Positions 24,801 through 36,830 of a stretch of 64,000 nucleotides of DNA are shown here, one piece after another. Position numbers and translations under genes: made by a program. Each line of letters starts with the position of its first letter. Position 1 is the stretch's first letter. A model generated the notes under the pieces. That model ran no database searches. It saw nothing but the letters and a program-made list of their open reading frames with translations, and was not told the DNA's origin. The DNA is from Sphagnum compactum (taxonomy: Eukaryota > Bryophyta > Sphagnopsida > Sphagnales). The stretch spans positions 15,443,118 to 15,507,117 of the forward strand of contig OZ234503.1 in assembly GCA_965153455.1 (NCBI GenBank). Direction: 5' to 3'.

Positions 24801-26239
24801 AAAAAAATTGATGTGGCATTACGTTAATGGTCAACACCAAATGAAGGGGGGAATGAACATCCAAAACCTTTTTAAATATACAAAATTAAACCAAGAAAAA
24901 TTGAATATATGGAATTAGAACAAGAAATTAAGCATACAAATATGGAAATCGACTTTTAATAATTCAATAATTCACAAAATTCCGATGCTATATAATCTAC
25001 CATGAAACTTGAAAGGACTTGGGATTATTTTTCAATGCCCCCCCCAAATTCATGCCTACCAACACAAGTACAAGTGTATCCACCTAGCCTAAATACTAAA
25101 AAGAATCTCGTATTTTGCAATCATGAAAATAATGATTAAAAGTCCTTAATGACTCTATGAATGATTATAGTCATATAATATAACTTTTAATCCTACATGG
25201 AAAATAAATAGTCATTAATGATTTTATTTTTTATCATTGATGGATGATAATATTACATTTGGTAATAACAAAATCATTAATTCACATTTTTTTTATCCAT
25301 AGGACATTCATGACAAGGGATAAAATGATGTGGACTTCTAATTGTCATTTAGATAATTATAGAATTAGTATTGTTTAAAGTGACAAAGAAAATGATCACA
25401 TGGCTTTTTAATGTGATTATCAAATGACTATATTTGAACAACATGGCAATTGATGTATGATTCAAAAAGAATGACTACCATGCAATGACATAGATAATAT
25501 TGACATGGTAGTTTCAGGGGTGAAAGCACAATTAGGTAGACAATTTGGATTGTTACAGTTGTAATTTTTTTGGATTATAAATGAACATGTAAAATGTAAA
25601 ATCATATCAAACATTTAAAATTTTAAATTTTTCATTATCCATGTTGCAATAGATTTTTGTGATAATCTTATTAAAAATTATGGATGAGTTTTTAAAAAAG
25701 AATGGACTCATTGTGGACTTTAGAAATGATGACATTATGTTTGTCACACATAGAAAATGAAAAATGTGGAATCAAAAAATATGTCATAGTAATATTAGAA
25801 AAAAATAAATAAATAGGCCACCATAAAATGAATAATTAATTTAAAGATGCATTGAAAGTTTTCCAATATATGTATTTTTTCATATTTAAAAATTTGAAAA
25901 ATCACAATTTTCGTCATTTTTTGCAATTGATATTCCATTTCACATTGAAATCTTTAAACTTTTCTCTAAATTTCTTGACCAATGACATGTCTAAGGATAT
26001 TTATAGGGTGGTCTATTAATATTTGTGACCAAAATCATAAGGGAAATTATAGGATTTATAGTTTGATAATTATTTTAAATGTAAAAATTGTAGCTAGTGT
26101 AAAATTGGACTCTTCAAAATGTCAAACATGAACCACCTAACCATATCTTTACCCTCAAGTGATTATGAAATGATTGGAATATGAGCAACCAACTGGAAAT
26201 TGACTACAAAATGATTAATGTATAGTGACATGGATAATG
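21881..26239. other. Intergenic DNA without a recognisable gene
   Basis: No coding region could be supported. Short open frames at 22764-22966 (both strands) and 23145-23363 have no recognisable motifs. A diverged direct repeat around CCAATGA...CATTTT...CTCCAATCA occurs near 23538 and 23652. CATGATGG/CCATCATG forms a short hairpin near 24256. Everything else looks like decayed spacer. Confidence 0.5.
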
Positions 26240-26244
26240 TTGAT

Positions 26245-26372
26245 AGCCTACTTACTTACCTACCTACCCACCCACCCGTCAATTTACCTACCCACTCACC
26301 CACCAACCTACTTCCTGCAACCTACTTACCTCCTACCTATTATCTTACAACTTGCCTACTACCTACCTTATA
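26245..26372. repeat. Degenerate (TACC)n microsatellite
   Basis: Mostly CTAC/CCAC tetranucleotides on the plus strand. The same tetranucleotide recurs near 10660, 31803, 39850 and 63240, so it is a characteristic simple repeat of this genome's spacers. The overlapping open frame (leucine, proline and tyrosine-rich) is an artefact. Confidence 0.8.
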
Positions 26373-29231
26373 GTCTTAGCATAATATATGTCTTAAGTAA
26401 AAAAATTTAAACCTAAATTTATATCAAATGGAATTTTTGTTTTACTTTAATATTCATATCAATGAACAAACAACAATTTGTCATGATTGCCATGGTTTTA
26501 AATGGAAAAACATAAATATTTCTCTAATTTTCATTGGTTTTATGTTTTTTATAATTCGTTGGATTTTGACTACATCCAAATCTCCTCCATGTTTCCCCCA
26601 AAAAATCATATTTTTATACTCATTTCATCCACGTTTGCATAATCCTTAAACTTGACATAGATAATTTTTTGTTCCATCACCACTGAAAATAACCATAGTA
26701 ATTTCCTTGACTTATTCATTTTCTTACCATAATGCATTTTTGGAAAAATTCAAAATTACTTACACTATTCACAATTTCAATCCATTTGTTTACTCTAAGA
26801 AAATATGTAAAAAAATGGTTTGTAAATGTCATCATTATTTCCACCCTATTAGTACCTTCTTGTTATTACCATGGTAAATTCCTAGAAAGAATTGTAATTT
26901 TTGTCACATCTCACAATGTATTGGATTTTCAACATGTTGCATTTGGCCCAAAAGTTTCTCCATTTATTTCAAAATTGATGTTTTTTTTTCTCCTTTCCCT
27001 CCATGATAGTTAATTCTATTCAAATGAAATATTTATAATGCATTCATTCAACATTTGGGTTTTCATTTTTTGCATTTACTTAAAACTTTCTACATTTCAT
27101 TTATTTTCCTTTCCTTGTCACTTCATTCCTATACCAATACAAAAGAAACCATAGTAATTACATTCACTAAAGTGAAATATTGTAATTTGATGGACCAATA
27201 GTTTCCCAATTTTCATTAGTATTTTCATTGTCAACATGTTAATTCCTTCAATATATCAACATTGTCATCAACCTTCTCTTTATTTTTTATCCATAATTGT
27301 CATTTCTTGATACACTAGTTTTTTTTAATTAGCACCCAAAAGCTTGAACAATATTTGTATGCTATAAACAAAATCAACATATCCACCCATACATGGATAC
27401 CATTACTGTACATGTGCCTTTCATTTTTAATAACATCTTCTAACTTCACCAGCTTAAATATCACATTCCATGTAATGTCATGGAATTTGTTTGAACACTA
27501 AACCCTTGTTCTACCTCCTTCCATTAATGGTGGAGCATTAACCTACCCAAACATTCACATACTAGTATGCTTTCTTTAGTTGATGTAGAGTTCAAGTAAA
27601 AGATCTAATCTTGACAACATCACATTAATTGATTGGTACTACCATATTACCCAATTTCCTTTCAATGTAAACATGAATCCGTTTAGTTTATCATAATATG
27701 TATACTTTTTCATTCCTTGCATTTCTCAATTGCAAAACCTTACTTCCTTTGATTACCCAAACAAATTACCTTATGTGACATTCTTTAATATTATTTTCCT
27801 AGAATTGTATACCTTCTTTCACTATTTTCTCACACCTCTTCCACACACAAAACTTATTTAATAAACTCATTGCAATTCAACAATGAAAATTGTTTCCTCT
27901 GATAGCTTTATATGCATTCCACAATTGGATCTCACATTTCAGTTTCACTATTTACCCAACATTTTTAAACTGACATGTTCTTTTACTCAAATACCAATAA
28001 ATTTAAACTACATATGTGTCCCAACACAATTTTTATTATTGGAATATAACTACATGTTTTAGGCCATTTCAAATCTATTTTTTTAATATGTCAACTTCTA
28101 TATTTACGTGCAAGGAACAAGAAAACAAACATTGTGACATATTTAACTTCAACTCCATCTATATCCTAGATTACAATTTTCTCCAATCAATTCATCCACC
28201 TTGTTAGCTTTAAAGACTTAATTAATCCTATTCATAACTACATTCCTACCCAACTTTGATTTGGTTTTCAACTCAAAAAAATTGAAAATTTAGCTAAAGC
28301 CCACTAACACACATCCATCAACATTTGAGAAATCACGCTAGTGTATAACTTGTTTTTAATATGTCATGCAAGGTTCAAGTTCATAGGAATGTATCAATGA
28401 GTATTGTCACATCTTAGGTTTTGAATCAAGGAATCAATTGGGATACTTGTTACTTTATGTCAAATGGAAAATATATTAAATTTACATATCTTTCAAGTAA
28501 TAAATTGAGTCAAACTTGCCTTGGGCTACAAAATGCATGATACATGTTTTAATGTATGTGAATCCAAATGAATATAACAAAAATTCAGAATTATCACCTA
28601 AGTATCGTAAACATTGTTGTGAAATACATTCATCTATTCCCTAACCATCATCTACACCTAAATTTTGGAATATCCCATGTGATGTGACAAAATATTTTGA
28701 CATTTCACATGAAATATTTTCTAACAAACTAAAGTAGTTTGTCACAAGTTTTGGAATATACTAAAAACATTTTATCTTTGTGTCATGGAATATGACAAGA
28801 ATATTATGTTTGTTCACATGTTCCCATGTTCTCAATTTGTGTTCATGTTCACCCACTCAATGAATAGTGTTGTTGCAAAATAAATGATGTTGAAAGTGGA
28901 AAATGCCACCAAACACTAATGCAACTTTCCACTTAAAACTAATGCAATTTTGCATTAACATTTATTTGAATAGGAAATTTTCACATGGTAGTTGAAGTCA
29001 ACTTTAAAAATTTATTACCCATTTATGAATTGCCAAGGCAACTTAGGGCTAATAAATGAATTTTTTTGCCCCAATTGTGTGATGGCACATGGTAAGCAAG
29101 GCTTAATAAAATAAGGATAAATGACCTAGCCTAAGTGGCCTAGGTTATAAACAAACTTAGCCTATGAACCTAGGTGGGTTACTTAAGCAAGGGCCTTAAA
29201 TAGATTAATCCATATACTTAGGTTGCAAGTG
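26373..29231. other. Intergenic DNA without a recognisable gene
   Basis: AT-rich with pyrimidine-biased stretches. Open frames such as 26732-27013 are rich in Phe, Leu and Ile with no domain signal and are most likely chance. Inverted words around GAAAGTGGAAA/TTTCCACTT occur near 28890-28935. Nothing else is supported. Confidence 0.5.
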
Positions 29232-29285
29232 TGAAGACTTGAACCCCTCACCACTATTCAAGTTTTTAATCATTGCACCACATCA
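29232..29285 (-). other. Candidate tRNA-derived SINE head (Pol III boxes)
   Basis: On the minus strand, TGGTGCAATGAT (A-box-like) is followed about 25 nt later by GGGTTCAAGTCTTC (B-box-like). This spacing fits an internal RNA polymerase III promoter, but no cloverleaf can be drawn, so it is not a tRNA gene. A 3' tail and target-site duplication were not identified. Confidence 0.3.
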
Positions 29286-30432
29286 TTTTTTAATAACAAA
29301 ACTGCACAACACAAAGTTATAAGCAATAGTTTGATACAACATAAATAAATAAAATTATGTACCCTACTTAAGTTAAGTCTAGTTAATTTAACTTAAGCTA
29401 CCCAAAATCATTTAAAATACCTAGGATAACCAAGGCAAATATAAAATTTAATATATTAATATGTAGTACATAATATAAGTGATATATTAAAACTACTTGA
29501 CTTTACATGATGAAGATTGAATTTTCATCTTAAAATATCTTATATATATATAATTTTATTTTTTCCAACATGTTTATTAATATAAAAATTTAACCAAGTA
29601 GTGAATTAATTTGAATAAATGTGGACATCATGACTATTTACTAATGAAGTTTAATTTTCACCCAAGTGAAATGGCAAAAGGGTGTGTTGACCTAGTTCAC
29701 TTTTAAGGCCCAATAACGAATTGGCTTAGTAAACTACATTCCTATTTTGCCCTATTATATATGCACTATGATGTTATTTCCAATGTGGGGTGGTTCTTTG
29801 ATTTTTTTAAATAACAATTGGTTTCAACATATTTGAAAGATATTTGAACTATTGTCTTTCAAATATATTGATGTCCAAATACTAGGTTCATTCCGTGGTC
29901 AAAGTTTATGTTCACAATTATGCAAAACAATGACACAATTGACAGAGACACCATATGATTATCCATCCCACCCTTCAACAATTCCCTAAACCGTAGTGGG
30001 AACACCAGACCATCAAAAATGAAACTCAAATGGATAATATTAACATGGGCTTGAAAAATACATTTGTCATTTTATGTATTGGCTCTAGCTTATGTTTAAC
30101 CTTTATGAACAATGTGTGTTTTTGAATCCTTGGTTTCCAAGTCCAACATTAACATGGCAGTGTTGGATCTAACTTCAAATTGAAATATTAATCAACATTG
30201 ATAAATAAATAACGAGTTAAAATGTTACAAAATCTCACATCACATGTGAAATTTGTGTCGTGATCAATGTTGGTAGGTATTCTATTTTAAATGCTAAAAT
30301 TAGAAGTTCAAGTTCTTGTGACCTAGACTTTAACTAACTCTTTTTTAGTTGGAATAAGGATTAGGACTTAATTATGGGGTTTACCTTTATCCAAACCATC
30401 TTATTATACTTCATAAAATGATTAAAAATGAC

Positions 30433-30433
<1 letters not shown>
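29286..30433. other. Intergenic DNA without a recognisable gene
   Basis: AT-rich, no coding signal. A second B-box-like word (GAAGTTCAAGTTC near 30303) follows GGTAGGT on the plus strand and may be another worn SINE head, but it is too weak to call separately. Confidence 0.45.

Positions 30434-30471
<38 letters not shown>
30434..30471. repeat. (TTA)n microsatellite
   Basis: About 12 uninterrupted ATT/TTA triplets. A shorter (GAT)n run follows near 30553-30571. Confidence 0.85.
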
Positions 30472-31802
30472 ATGTGATAAAAAAACTAAATTTCTAAATT
30501 ATCTTTGATTAAAATTTTAAAATAATAACATCTTATTACATAATGATCATAATGATGATGATGATGATGATATCAGAATGATAGGAAAAATAATTATATA
30601 ATTACTGAAATAATTATTAAAAACTTAATATGTTATTATATTATTATTAAATTCTTTTCAAATGAGTAATGTACTTATTAAGAATTCAATTTTAATTAAT
30701 AAAAAATGAAAAAATAATTATAGTAAATCATAATAGCTCTAACAAGTGACATAATAATATATAATAATAATAACAATAATAATAACAATAATAAATAGCT
30801 AACTTAAGCTAGCTACAAATTACATTATTATTATTATAAGTAATCAATTATGAAGTATTATTCAATTAATCTAATACTTACTATGAAATATTAATATATA
30901 GTTTTAAAAAAACTTATTTCAAATTTATAATTTATATTTATTAATTATCACTTATTCAATTATTATAATCAATTACTGATATATAATTTATATTTTCAGT
31001 TTTATTATTTTATTACTTTATAATAATTATTGTATTGGTTAGAATGAAAATCTAATAAATTATTATACAAATGCAGAAATTATTTTTGAAAGAAAAATAT
31101 ACTTATTAAGAATATAAAATTTATTGTAATAGTTCATAAAAAATAGCTTTAATGAGTGAAGTAGTAATATGAATAATAAAAATAAAATAGTAAACCTTGG
31201 CTTCTAACTAACTACAATAATAATTGAATTAATGTTATTGTTACTATTAAGTATTAACATTTATATTTATTTTATTATATAAATGAAAATAATAATGGGA
31301 ATAATTATAATAAAATAATTAGCTGAAGCTATGTTTTAATTATATTATTAGATATTTAAAAAACTAGTAATCAATATTTATAATTAATAGGTATATTAAT
31401 TATTAAATATTGAATAGTTCAGTTCTTATATTATTTTATTTGGTTATGAATTAATAATTTATTAGTAATTAATACATAGCTAATTATTTCAATATTAGCC
31501 AAATACTAGTTAATTGAATTGGTTGATTGATTATTATAGTTAATGTATATTCAAAATTGAATAGTATTACTATTTATTTAGCTAGTAAATTAAGTAATAT
31601 TTAATAATAAATAATAATATAATTAATTCATAATCATAAGATATTGATGCTTATTACTATAAATAATTAGTTAGTTGGATAGTTTATAAAGTGAATTAGT
31701 TAGTTTCAAGTTTAGTTGTTGATTAATTATTTAGAAAATTTATTAATTTATTTTTCTATAATATATTCATTAAATAATTATGAATTTTTATTAATTAATT
31801 AA
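30472..31802. other. Extremely AT-rich block
   Basis: Made almost only of TAATTA-, TATTAT- and AATAAT-like words with frequent short palindromes. It runs directly into the TACC/GGTA palindromic repeat at 31803. A similar AT-rich block precedes the second copy of that repeat (39.0-39.6 kb), so the AT-rich DNA may belong to the same element. Confidence 0.5.
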
Positions 31803-32378
31803 TTACCTACCTACCTACATTTTTACCTACCTACCTACCTACCTAAGTAGCTATATGGCCTAGGTAGGTAAATATGTCTTATTTAGATATGTGTTTATTT
31901 TAGATGGGTAGATAGGTATATAGGTAGGTAGGTACCTAATTCAACCTACATACCTAAATATTGATTTAATTTTAATTTGTAAAAATTCAATTAATATGCC
32001 ATGTGGCAAATTTCTATTGCACCACGTGTCACAATATAACCATCCAAACATAAAAATTAAACATTTTAAATTATTTCAAAATAATAATAAAACAATTATT
32101 ATTTAAAATTGGGACACGTGGCAACACATAACTTGTTCCCATTGTTCAACACAATAATCGCATCTTAATTGTAAGCGACAATACGTATATGACCAATTAA
32201 AAGATGAAAGCGTATTTCGTTGATTTTTTCTTTCATCCAAAATTCGTTGTCATTTGTGACTAGTGTCAATGCAATTTGTCCAACGCGACTATTAAGATTT
32301 TAGTTACAAATGTCGCTTGTGATTAAAAATTAGTCACATGGATCAGTTGCAAAATGGCCATTTTCTATTAGTATCACC
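31803..32378 (+). mobile_element. Dispersed repeat, copy 1 (palindromic TACC block, CACTA-like end)
   Basis: A TACC array is followed by GGTA arrays on the same strand (31803-31945), making a long foldback. Next comes AAAAATTCAATTAATATGCC, then ATGTGGCAA and a diverged segment. The same order is found at 39843-40455. The right edge reads GCAAAATGGCCATTTTCTAT then TAGTATCACC. In reverse complement this resembles the CACTANNAGAAAA-type terminus of plant CACTA elements, with GTCGC/GCGAC words as subterminal repeats. The class assignment is an inference from this end. Confidence 0.45.
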
Positions 32379-32439
32379 TTGATGGGGTTTGATGATCATC
32401 GCACATGTGTTTTTTTAGTGTAAATCATTACAAGTAAGC

Positions 32440-34078
32440 AAACAATTGAGGATTTGATCGAATGGTTGAAACCATTAAAAGATGAGATGTTACCACACAT
32501 GCCACATTAGAAACCATCATGCTTTCTTGTTGACGATGCACCGCAAGAATTGAAAGCATTATAGTTAGTTTTATACCTAATACTTACTTTGTGTTTATTT
32601 CTTTAGATATTTTTTAGTATCTTTCATAAAATTCTTGATTACTTCAAATGCATTTTATGTTGTACTGACCCCATCCATGCATGGTGATTTTATTACATAT
32701 ATGTCCCTATTAGGGTTGTATGGGGGTATGGACAAAGTTCCCATCCTCCTTTGTTGTTGACATATTTTCAAAGCATGGCACTTACGTGGTACTGAAAAAT
32801 CAAAGATATGGAGGTGCAGGGTGGAATCCTCCAAGACCTTCATGATGTGCTGTACATGTCCATCAATCATGGAAAAAAATTTGATGACTTCAAAGAGCGT
32901 GGGAGGGTTGTTGTGAGAAAAAACCTTCACAAACATAGGCCTAATGATGCATGGACAAAATTCCTTTGGACTTATTACCATCAATTTGGTAAGAGATAAT
33001 GTTTATCACGGTTTAGTATTCAAAATTCTTTTGTAATCATGTTATTCACCCTTGTGCATTGTGTTTATGTTTGTAGAATTATGGATGGTGGGTGTTCAAC
33101 AAGTGCACCATTCCAACCAAGACACCCAAGCGAGCATTGAATCATATCATAGTACGTTAAAATGTTGGTTTGTTCTTGACACAAAAGGCCTTAGAGGGCA
33201 TATGATTGGTTGGTTGGTATGGCAATTAACAACAACCATTGCACGCCACTACATACACACAACGAAATGAAGAAAAGAGGTTTCATAAACAACGAGGTTA
33301 TGGAGGCCATTGTTACATGAAATGTGGAAAAGGCAACCCTTATTCCATTCACCCATGTGTACCAACCAACCTTTGAAAGTGATGGAGCTTGGGGCATATA
33401 GAGCCAACACCTTCCCGACGTCAATTATGCGGTGAAATTCCAATTCATTGAAATATCTTGTGGCACATGTGAATGGCTATTGCGAAGGAACATGTGTAAA
33501 CACCAAATTATGGTCATTCTCACATGCATACACATTTCTCAAGAGGATATCGTTCATTATTATGGAACATGGTATGGATCACATCGTGGAAGGTTGGGTC
33601 ACATGTTTGCGGACCCACAACATACTCTAGATGATATAAAGTCCAATGATGATGATGAAGATAAACAACTTGAAGGTGATGATGGGATCATGGAATTTGA
33701 TGGGGTCATGACCATGGAGCAGAGTAATCTCCTTATGGGTGTGATTGCAGGGTCTAGTGACATAATAAATTCATCAACCCCAATGGAAAGGGTTTTTGCA
33801 CAATTACTCATTACAATGCAAGAGATCACAAATGAATGTAAAGAAGGCGATGTGACACACTTGTGAACATGCCACCTCACACATGAGAGTATTGGCATGC
33901 ATATTTGTAACATACGCCTCACAAAAACAAATGCAATTTTACACCCAGGATTAGTGTTACACCAAGTAGAAGATGGATTGGGAAATAGTGTGAAATGGCT
34001 CAAAGATTGGCATAAAACAATGTTTAACCACACAAATGTACTACTAAACGATGTCATGAATAAATGTCTCAATTAATA
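32440..34078 (+). pseudogene. Decayed SWIM-domain (Mutator/FAR1-like) transposase
   Basis: Several frames on the plus strand together show transposase features. At 32440-32575, IEDLIEWLKPLKDEM and, after an in-frame stop, CFLVDDAPQELKAL (DDE-like region). At 32757-32987, HIFKAWHLRGTEKS, then after a frame change DVLYMSINHGKKFDDF and HKHRPNDAWTKFLWTYYHQF. At 33076-33265, DTQASIESYHSTLK and WLVWQLTTTIARHY. At 33265-33866, after two stops, a SWIM-like zinc motif (CGTCEWLLRRNMCKH). The tail (LGNSVKWLKDWHKTMFNHTN) ends near 34078. An intron-like gap (GTAAGAG to TTGTAG) spans about 32988-33073. The N-terminal part is missing. Stops and frameshifts mean it cannot be active. Confidence 0.7.
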
Positions 34079-34297
34079 ATCAAGATTGTTGCCATTGGCA
34101 CTAAGAAATTTGTTTTAGAATTTACTTTATATGGAGGAAACCATAGCCCAAATTCATGTTTTCATGCATTCAACACACACATGAAGTTTAATATGCCACA
34201 AAGGTTATTATTGTTTCCAAGTAATAAGCCCAAAAAATTTGAAATGCAAAAACACAAGGATAGTGATAATATTAGTGTTAAATGCAAGTATTACAAC

Positions 34298-34450
34298 TAG
34301 GCCCCAAAATCCCAATTGGTAGGGGTAAATACAATTGCGGGTAATGCAATTAGGCCCCAAAATCTCAATTTGTAGAAGTACGAATGGGAGTATTGCCATT
34401 AGGCCCCAAAATCCCAGTTGGTAGAAGTAAGTACAAATGCGGGTATTACA
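34298..34450. repeat. Tandem repeat, three units of 49-53 bp
   Basis: Units begin TAGGCCCCAAAATC at 34298, 34351 and 34400 and continue with GGTAGAAGTAAGTACAAATG-like sequence. It sits just downstream of the transposase remnant. Confidence 0.8.
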
Positions 34451-34468
34451 AGTTTAAATGAAGAATCA

Positions 34469-34745
34469 ACCCTAAATGCAATACCCACATGCATGGTTGT
34501 TTTAAAAATAACCCATTTAGATGGTTTGGATACCCTTAAGTGAAGACCTAACCCTAAACACGATACCCAAATGCAAGGTCACTTCGAAACAACCCATAGG
34601 TGGTTTGGGTACCCTTTAAATGAAAACCCAACCCTATATGTTCTACTTGCATTTAAGGTCACTCCGAAATAACCCATGTGGGGTTGAAATGGAAATCCTA
34701 CCCTAAATGTAATACCCGCATGCTAGGTCACTCCAAAATAAATTA
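34469..34745. repeat. Tandem repeat, four units of about 69-82 bp
   Basis: Units begin ACCCTAAA (or ACCCTATA) at 34469, 34551, 34631 and 34700, each followed by TACCC.CATGC and GGTCACTCCGAAATAACCCA-like sequence. It directly follows the previous array but has an unrelated unit. Confidence 0.75.
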
Positions 34746-35561
34746 GTTAATTTCATAATAGGATCTCAACAAAAGTGTGTATAGAGGTTGGGGTTGTTGA
34801 TTAGGAGTTCCATGATTTTTACTTTGTTTCATTGAAATTAAAAAGATGTATTATTTGTGGAACAAATAATACAATGACAATTGTGATCAAACCTATCTTG
34901 GTGCAAAAAAATTTCATGGAAAAGTTGAACTTGCAATCTATAATGTGGAGTAATTATCTTAAATAGTGATTTCAATAATTTATTAAAACAAAAATATAAT
35001 TAAGTCAATCGATCAAATATCAAATTAATCAATCTAATTTTGAGATCCAACTTTTTATTATCCAAATAAATAAAGTTAAACCAAATGACAAATTAATTAT
35101 TTTAAAAAATACATTATTATCTAATTCTTGATAATTAATCATTTACATTATTTGAAATAATTGTCTATTATTTCTTGAATTATATGACATAATTTGTTGA
35201 TAGTTCATTAATTATCTAAAATAATTTCTTAATCATTCATTAAATTGGGGGGAAATTTTTAGGGTTTAGATGTTAGTGGACTTTTGATCCCGATCTTCGA
35301 CATCCCATGCCATCTTCAATAATCATAAATATGCATAACAGGTTGATCAGATCATTTCTTGTAATTTGTCTTTCTTCATCTATAATATATCATCTTAAGG
35401 CACATTTCCCATGCCCCAAACATTAAAACCCAACACTTGTAATAGTTGTTCTAAAACTAATTTGACCAAAGTTGGTTTTGGTAATGGTGGACATTAGCTT
35501 ATCCCATTTGTTTAGCGATTTTGACACGAACGTGACTAACAACCTTTTGATCATTCTGCCT
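34746..35561. other. AT-rich intergenic DNA
   Basis: No gene visible. 34940-35250 has the same TAATTA-rich texture as the other AT blocks. Confidence 0.5.
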
Positions 35562-35924
35562 TTACACGGCCATGCATCCAGTTATAGCAATTTTCTCACT
35601 ACTTGAAACAACTGGTTTAAGCTTCAATGTTGAAATATTTGGAACGGGTGAATTGTCTGCTTTCCCCCCCAAATTCCAAGTAATTGCAGTCCTTTCATCA
35701 TCATTCTGCATCTGTCTTCCATACTCTGTAAAATGAAAATCATCAGCTGCAAGTGTAGGCTCCACTTTGCCTTCGTAAAAAAAAGTGTGCAGAATCTTCA
35801 TTGACTCAGCATTATCACTGTACACAAATTTCACTTTGGCAGCTGTTGTGGGATCAAGAAACGGCTTCACAATCTGCATCCAAGACATCATAAGGTTCAG
35901 CACATTGCACCGTGATGCAGTCAC
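35562..35924 (-). pseudogene. C-terminal fragment of a CRAL-TRIO (SEC14-like) domain protein
   Basis: One open frame on the minus strand. From about residue 13 it reads SWMQIVKPFLDPTTAAKVKF and YSDNAESMKILHTFF, the typical end of a CRAL-TRIO lipid-binding domain (the PFLDP..A.KV.FV signature), then DDFHFTEYGRQMQNDDERT and a 50-residue tail. The N-terminal lobe (CRAL-TRIO-N and most of the binding pocket) is absent: upstream sequence switches to the zinc-finger fragment within about 30 bp. It has no introns and no stop for about 115 codons, so it is either a fairly recent retrocopy or captured fragment, or the last exon of an uncharacterised chimeric gene. Function as a lipid-transfer protein is unlikely without the missing part. 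Confidence 0.6.
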
Positions 35925-35949
35925 AAGCTACAACTACTGCTTTTGAGCG

Positions 35950-36192
35950 GAGATAATCAATTAGTGAAGAGTTGTGAAAAACGCAAAGTAGCCCCAAGAT
36001 GCCAACATTCATTTTAACATGGTCTTGACGTTGAAGACCTTCTTTAGAAATTGAAGGCCTCCTAGGTTTGGCCTTTTCTACCATTAAGTCATGCACCTCC
36101 TTCAAATGCTTGGTCAACAACCATTTCGCAACATATGTGACAATGCAAGTGCCAACTTTACACTTCCATTTTGACCCAACCTTCATATTCAT
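35950..36192 (-). pseudogene. C2H2 zinc-finger fragment, possibly of a transposase
   Basis: Minus strand. WKCKVGTCIVTYVAKWLLTK then HLKEVHDL gives a C-x4-C-x12-H-x4-H finger, followed by a basic region (EKAKPRRPSISKEGLQRQDH, then MNVGILG). From memory, this kind of finger plus basic tail occurs in repetitive transposase-like genes of spore plants. The frame then runs into sequence without family features and overlaps, in another frame, the CRAL-TRIO fragment. It may be the N-terminal part of the element type whose C-terminal half lies at 32.4-34.1 kb, but on the opposite strand. That link is an inference. Confidence 0.45.
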
Positions 36193-36289
36193 TGGGCACT
36201 TAGTTCAAGGAAAAATTTCAAAAATCTTCCAACTTACATATGACCCATGTTCATTCATGTGCGCCCATGTGTACTTATATCCACCTAAT

Positions 36290-36830
36290 ATGAACTATGA
36301 AGGAATTAAAACTCAACTAAGAATGAATTAAAATTTAATTAAAAGTGAATTGAGAGTTAATAAAAAACTAATTTAAAATGAGTTAAAAGTTAACTGGAAG
36401 TGAACTAAAAGGGAATTTAAAATGAATTGGAATTTAAAATAAACAAATTTTTTATTTTAAGCTAATTATGAATGAATTGAAACTGAATTAAAAGTTAGGT
36501 ACAAGTTTATTAAAGTCATGGATGAACATTCATATGAATGAACTCTATGTCGTTGACATCTGTAACACGAAAAGGCATAAACAATACCTTTTATTATGTG
36601 TAATATGTTTAACACTAGTTTTAAATGTTATTTTGTTCCATAACCTTGTTTTGTTCCTTTTGTGTTTAAGTTTTCAAATTTTACCACAATAAAAATTTGT
36701 TTTGCACACTTTGTGTTATTATTTTTAATTTCTTGTGATTTGTTTTGGTTTATATGCTCTATGTTTGAATTTAGATTTAAGTATGACTTTTCATCATTTG
36801 TTTTCATAATCCTTGGGCCTATGAAATTAC
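36290..36830. repeat. Dispersed repeat with degenerate (A)AATTAAAAGTGAA units, copy 1
   Basis: 36290-36510 is a loose tandem of GAATTAAAAGTTAA-like words. The following sequence (TTTAACACTAGTTTTAAATG, CCTTGTTTTGTTCC, TTTTGCACACTTTGTGTTAT) parallels 43340-43960 in the same order. Both copies are strongly diverged and have no coding capacity. Confidence 0.5.

Noticed and set aside
29220-29300. Possible tRNA gene
   Set aside because: B-box-like and A-box-like words are present, but acceptor, D and anticodon stems cannot be formed.
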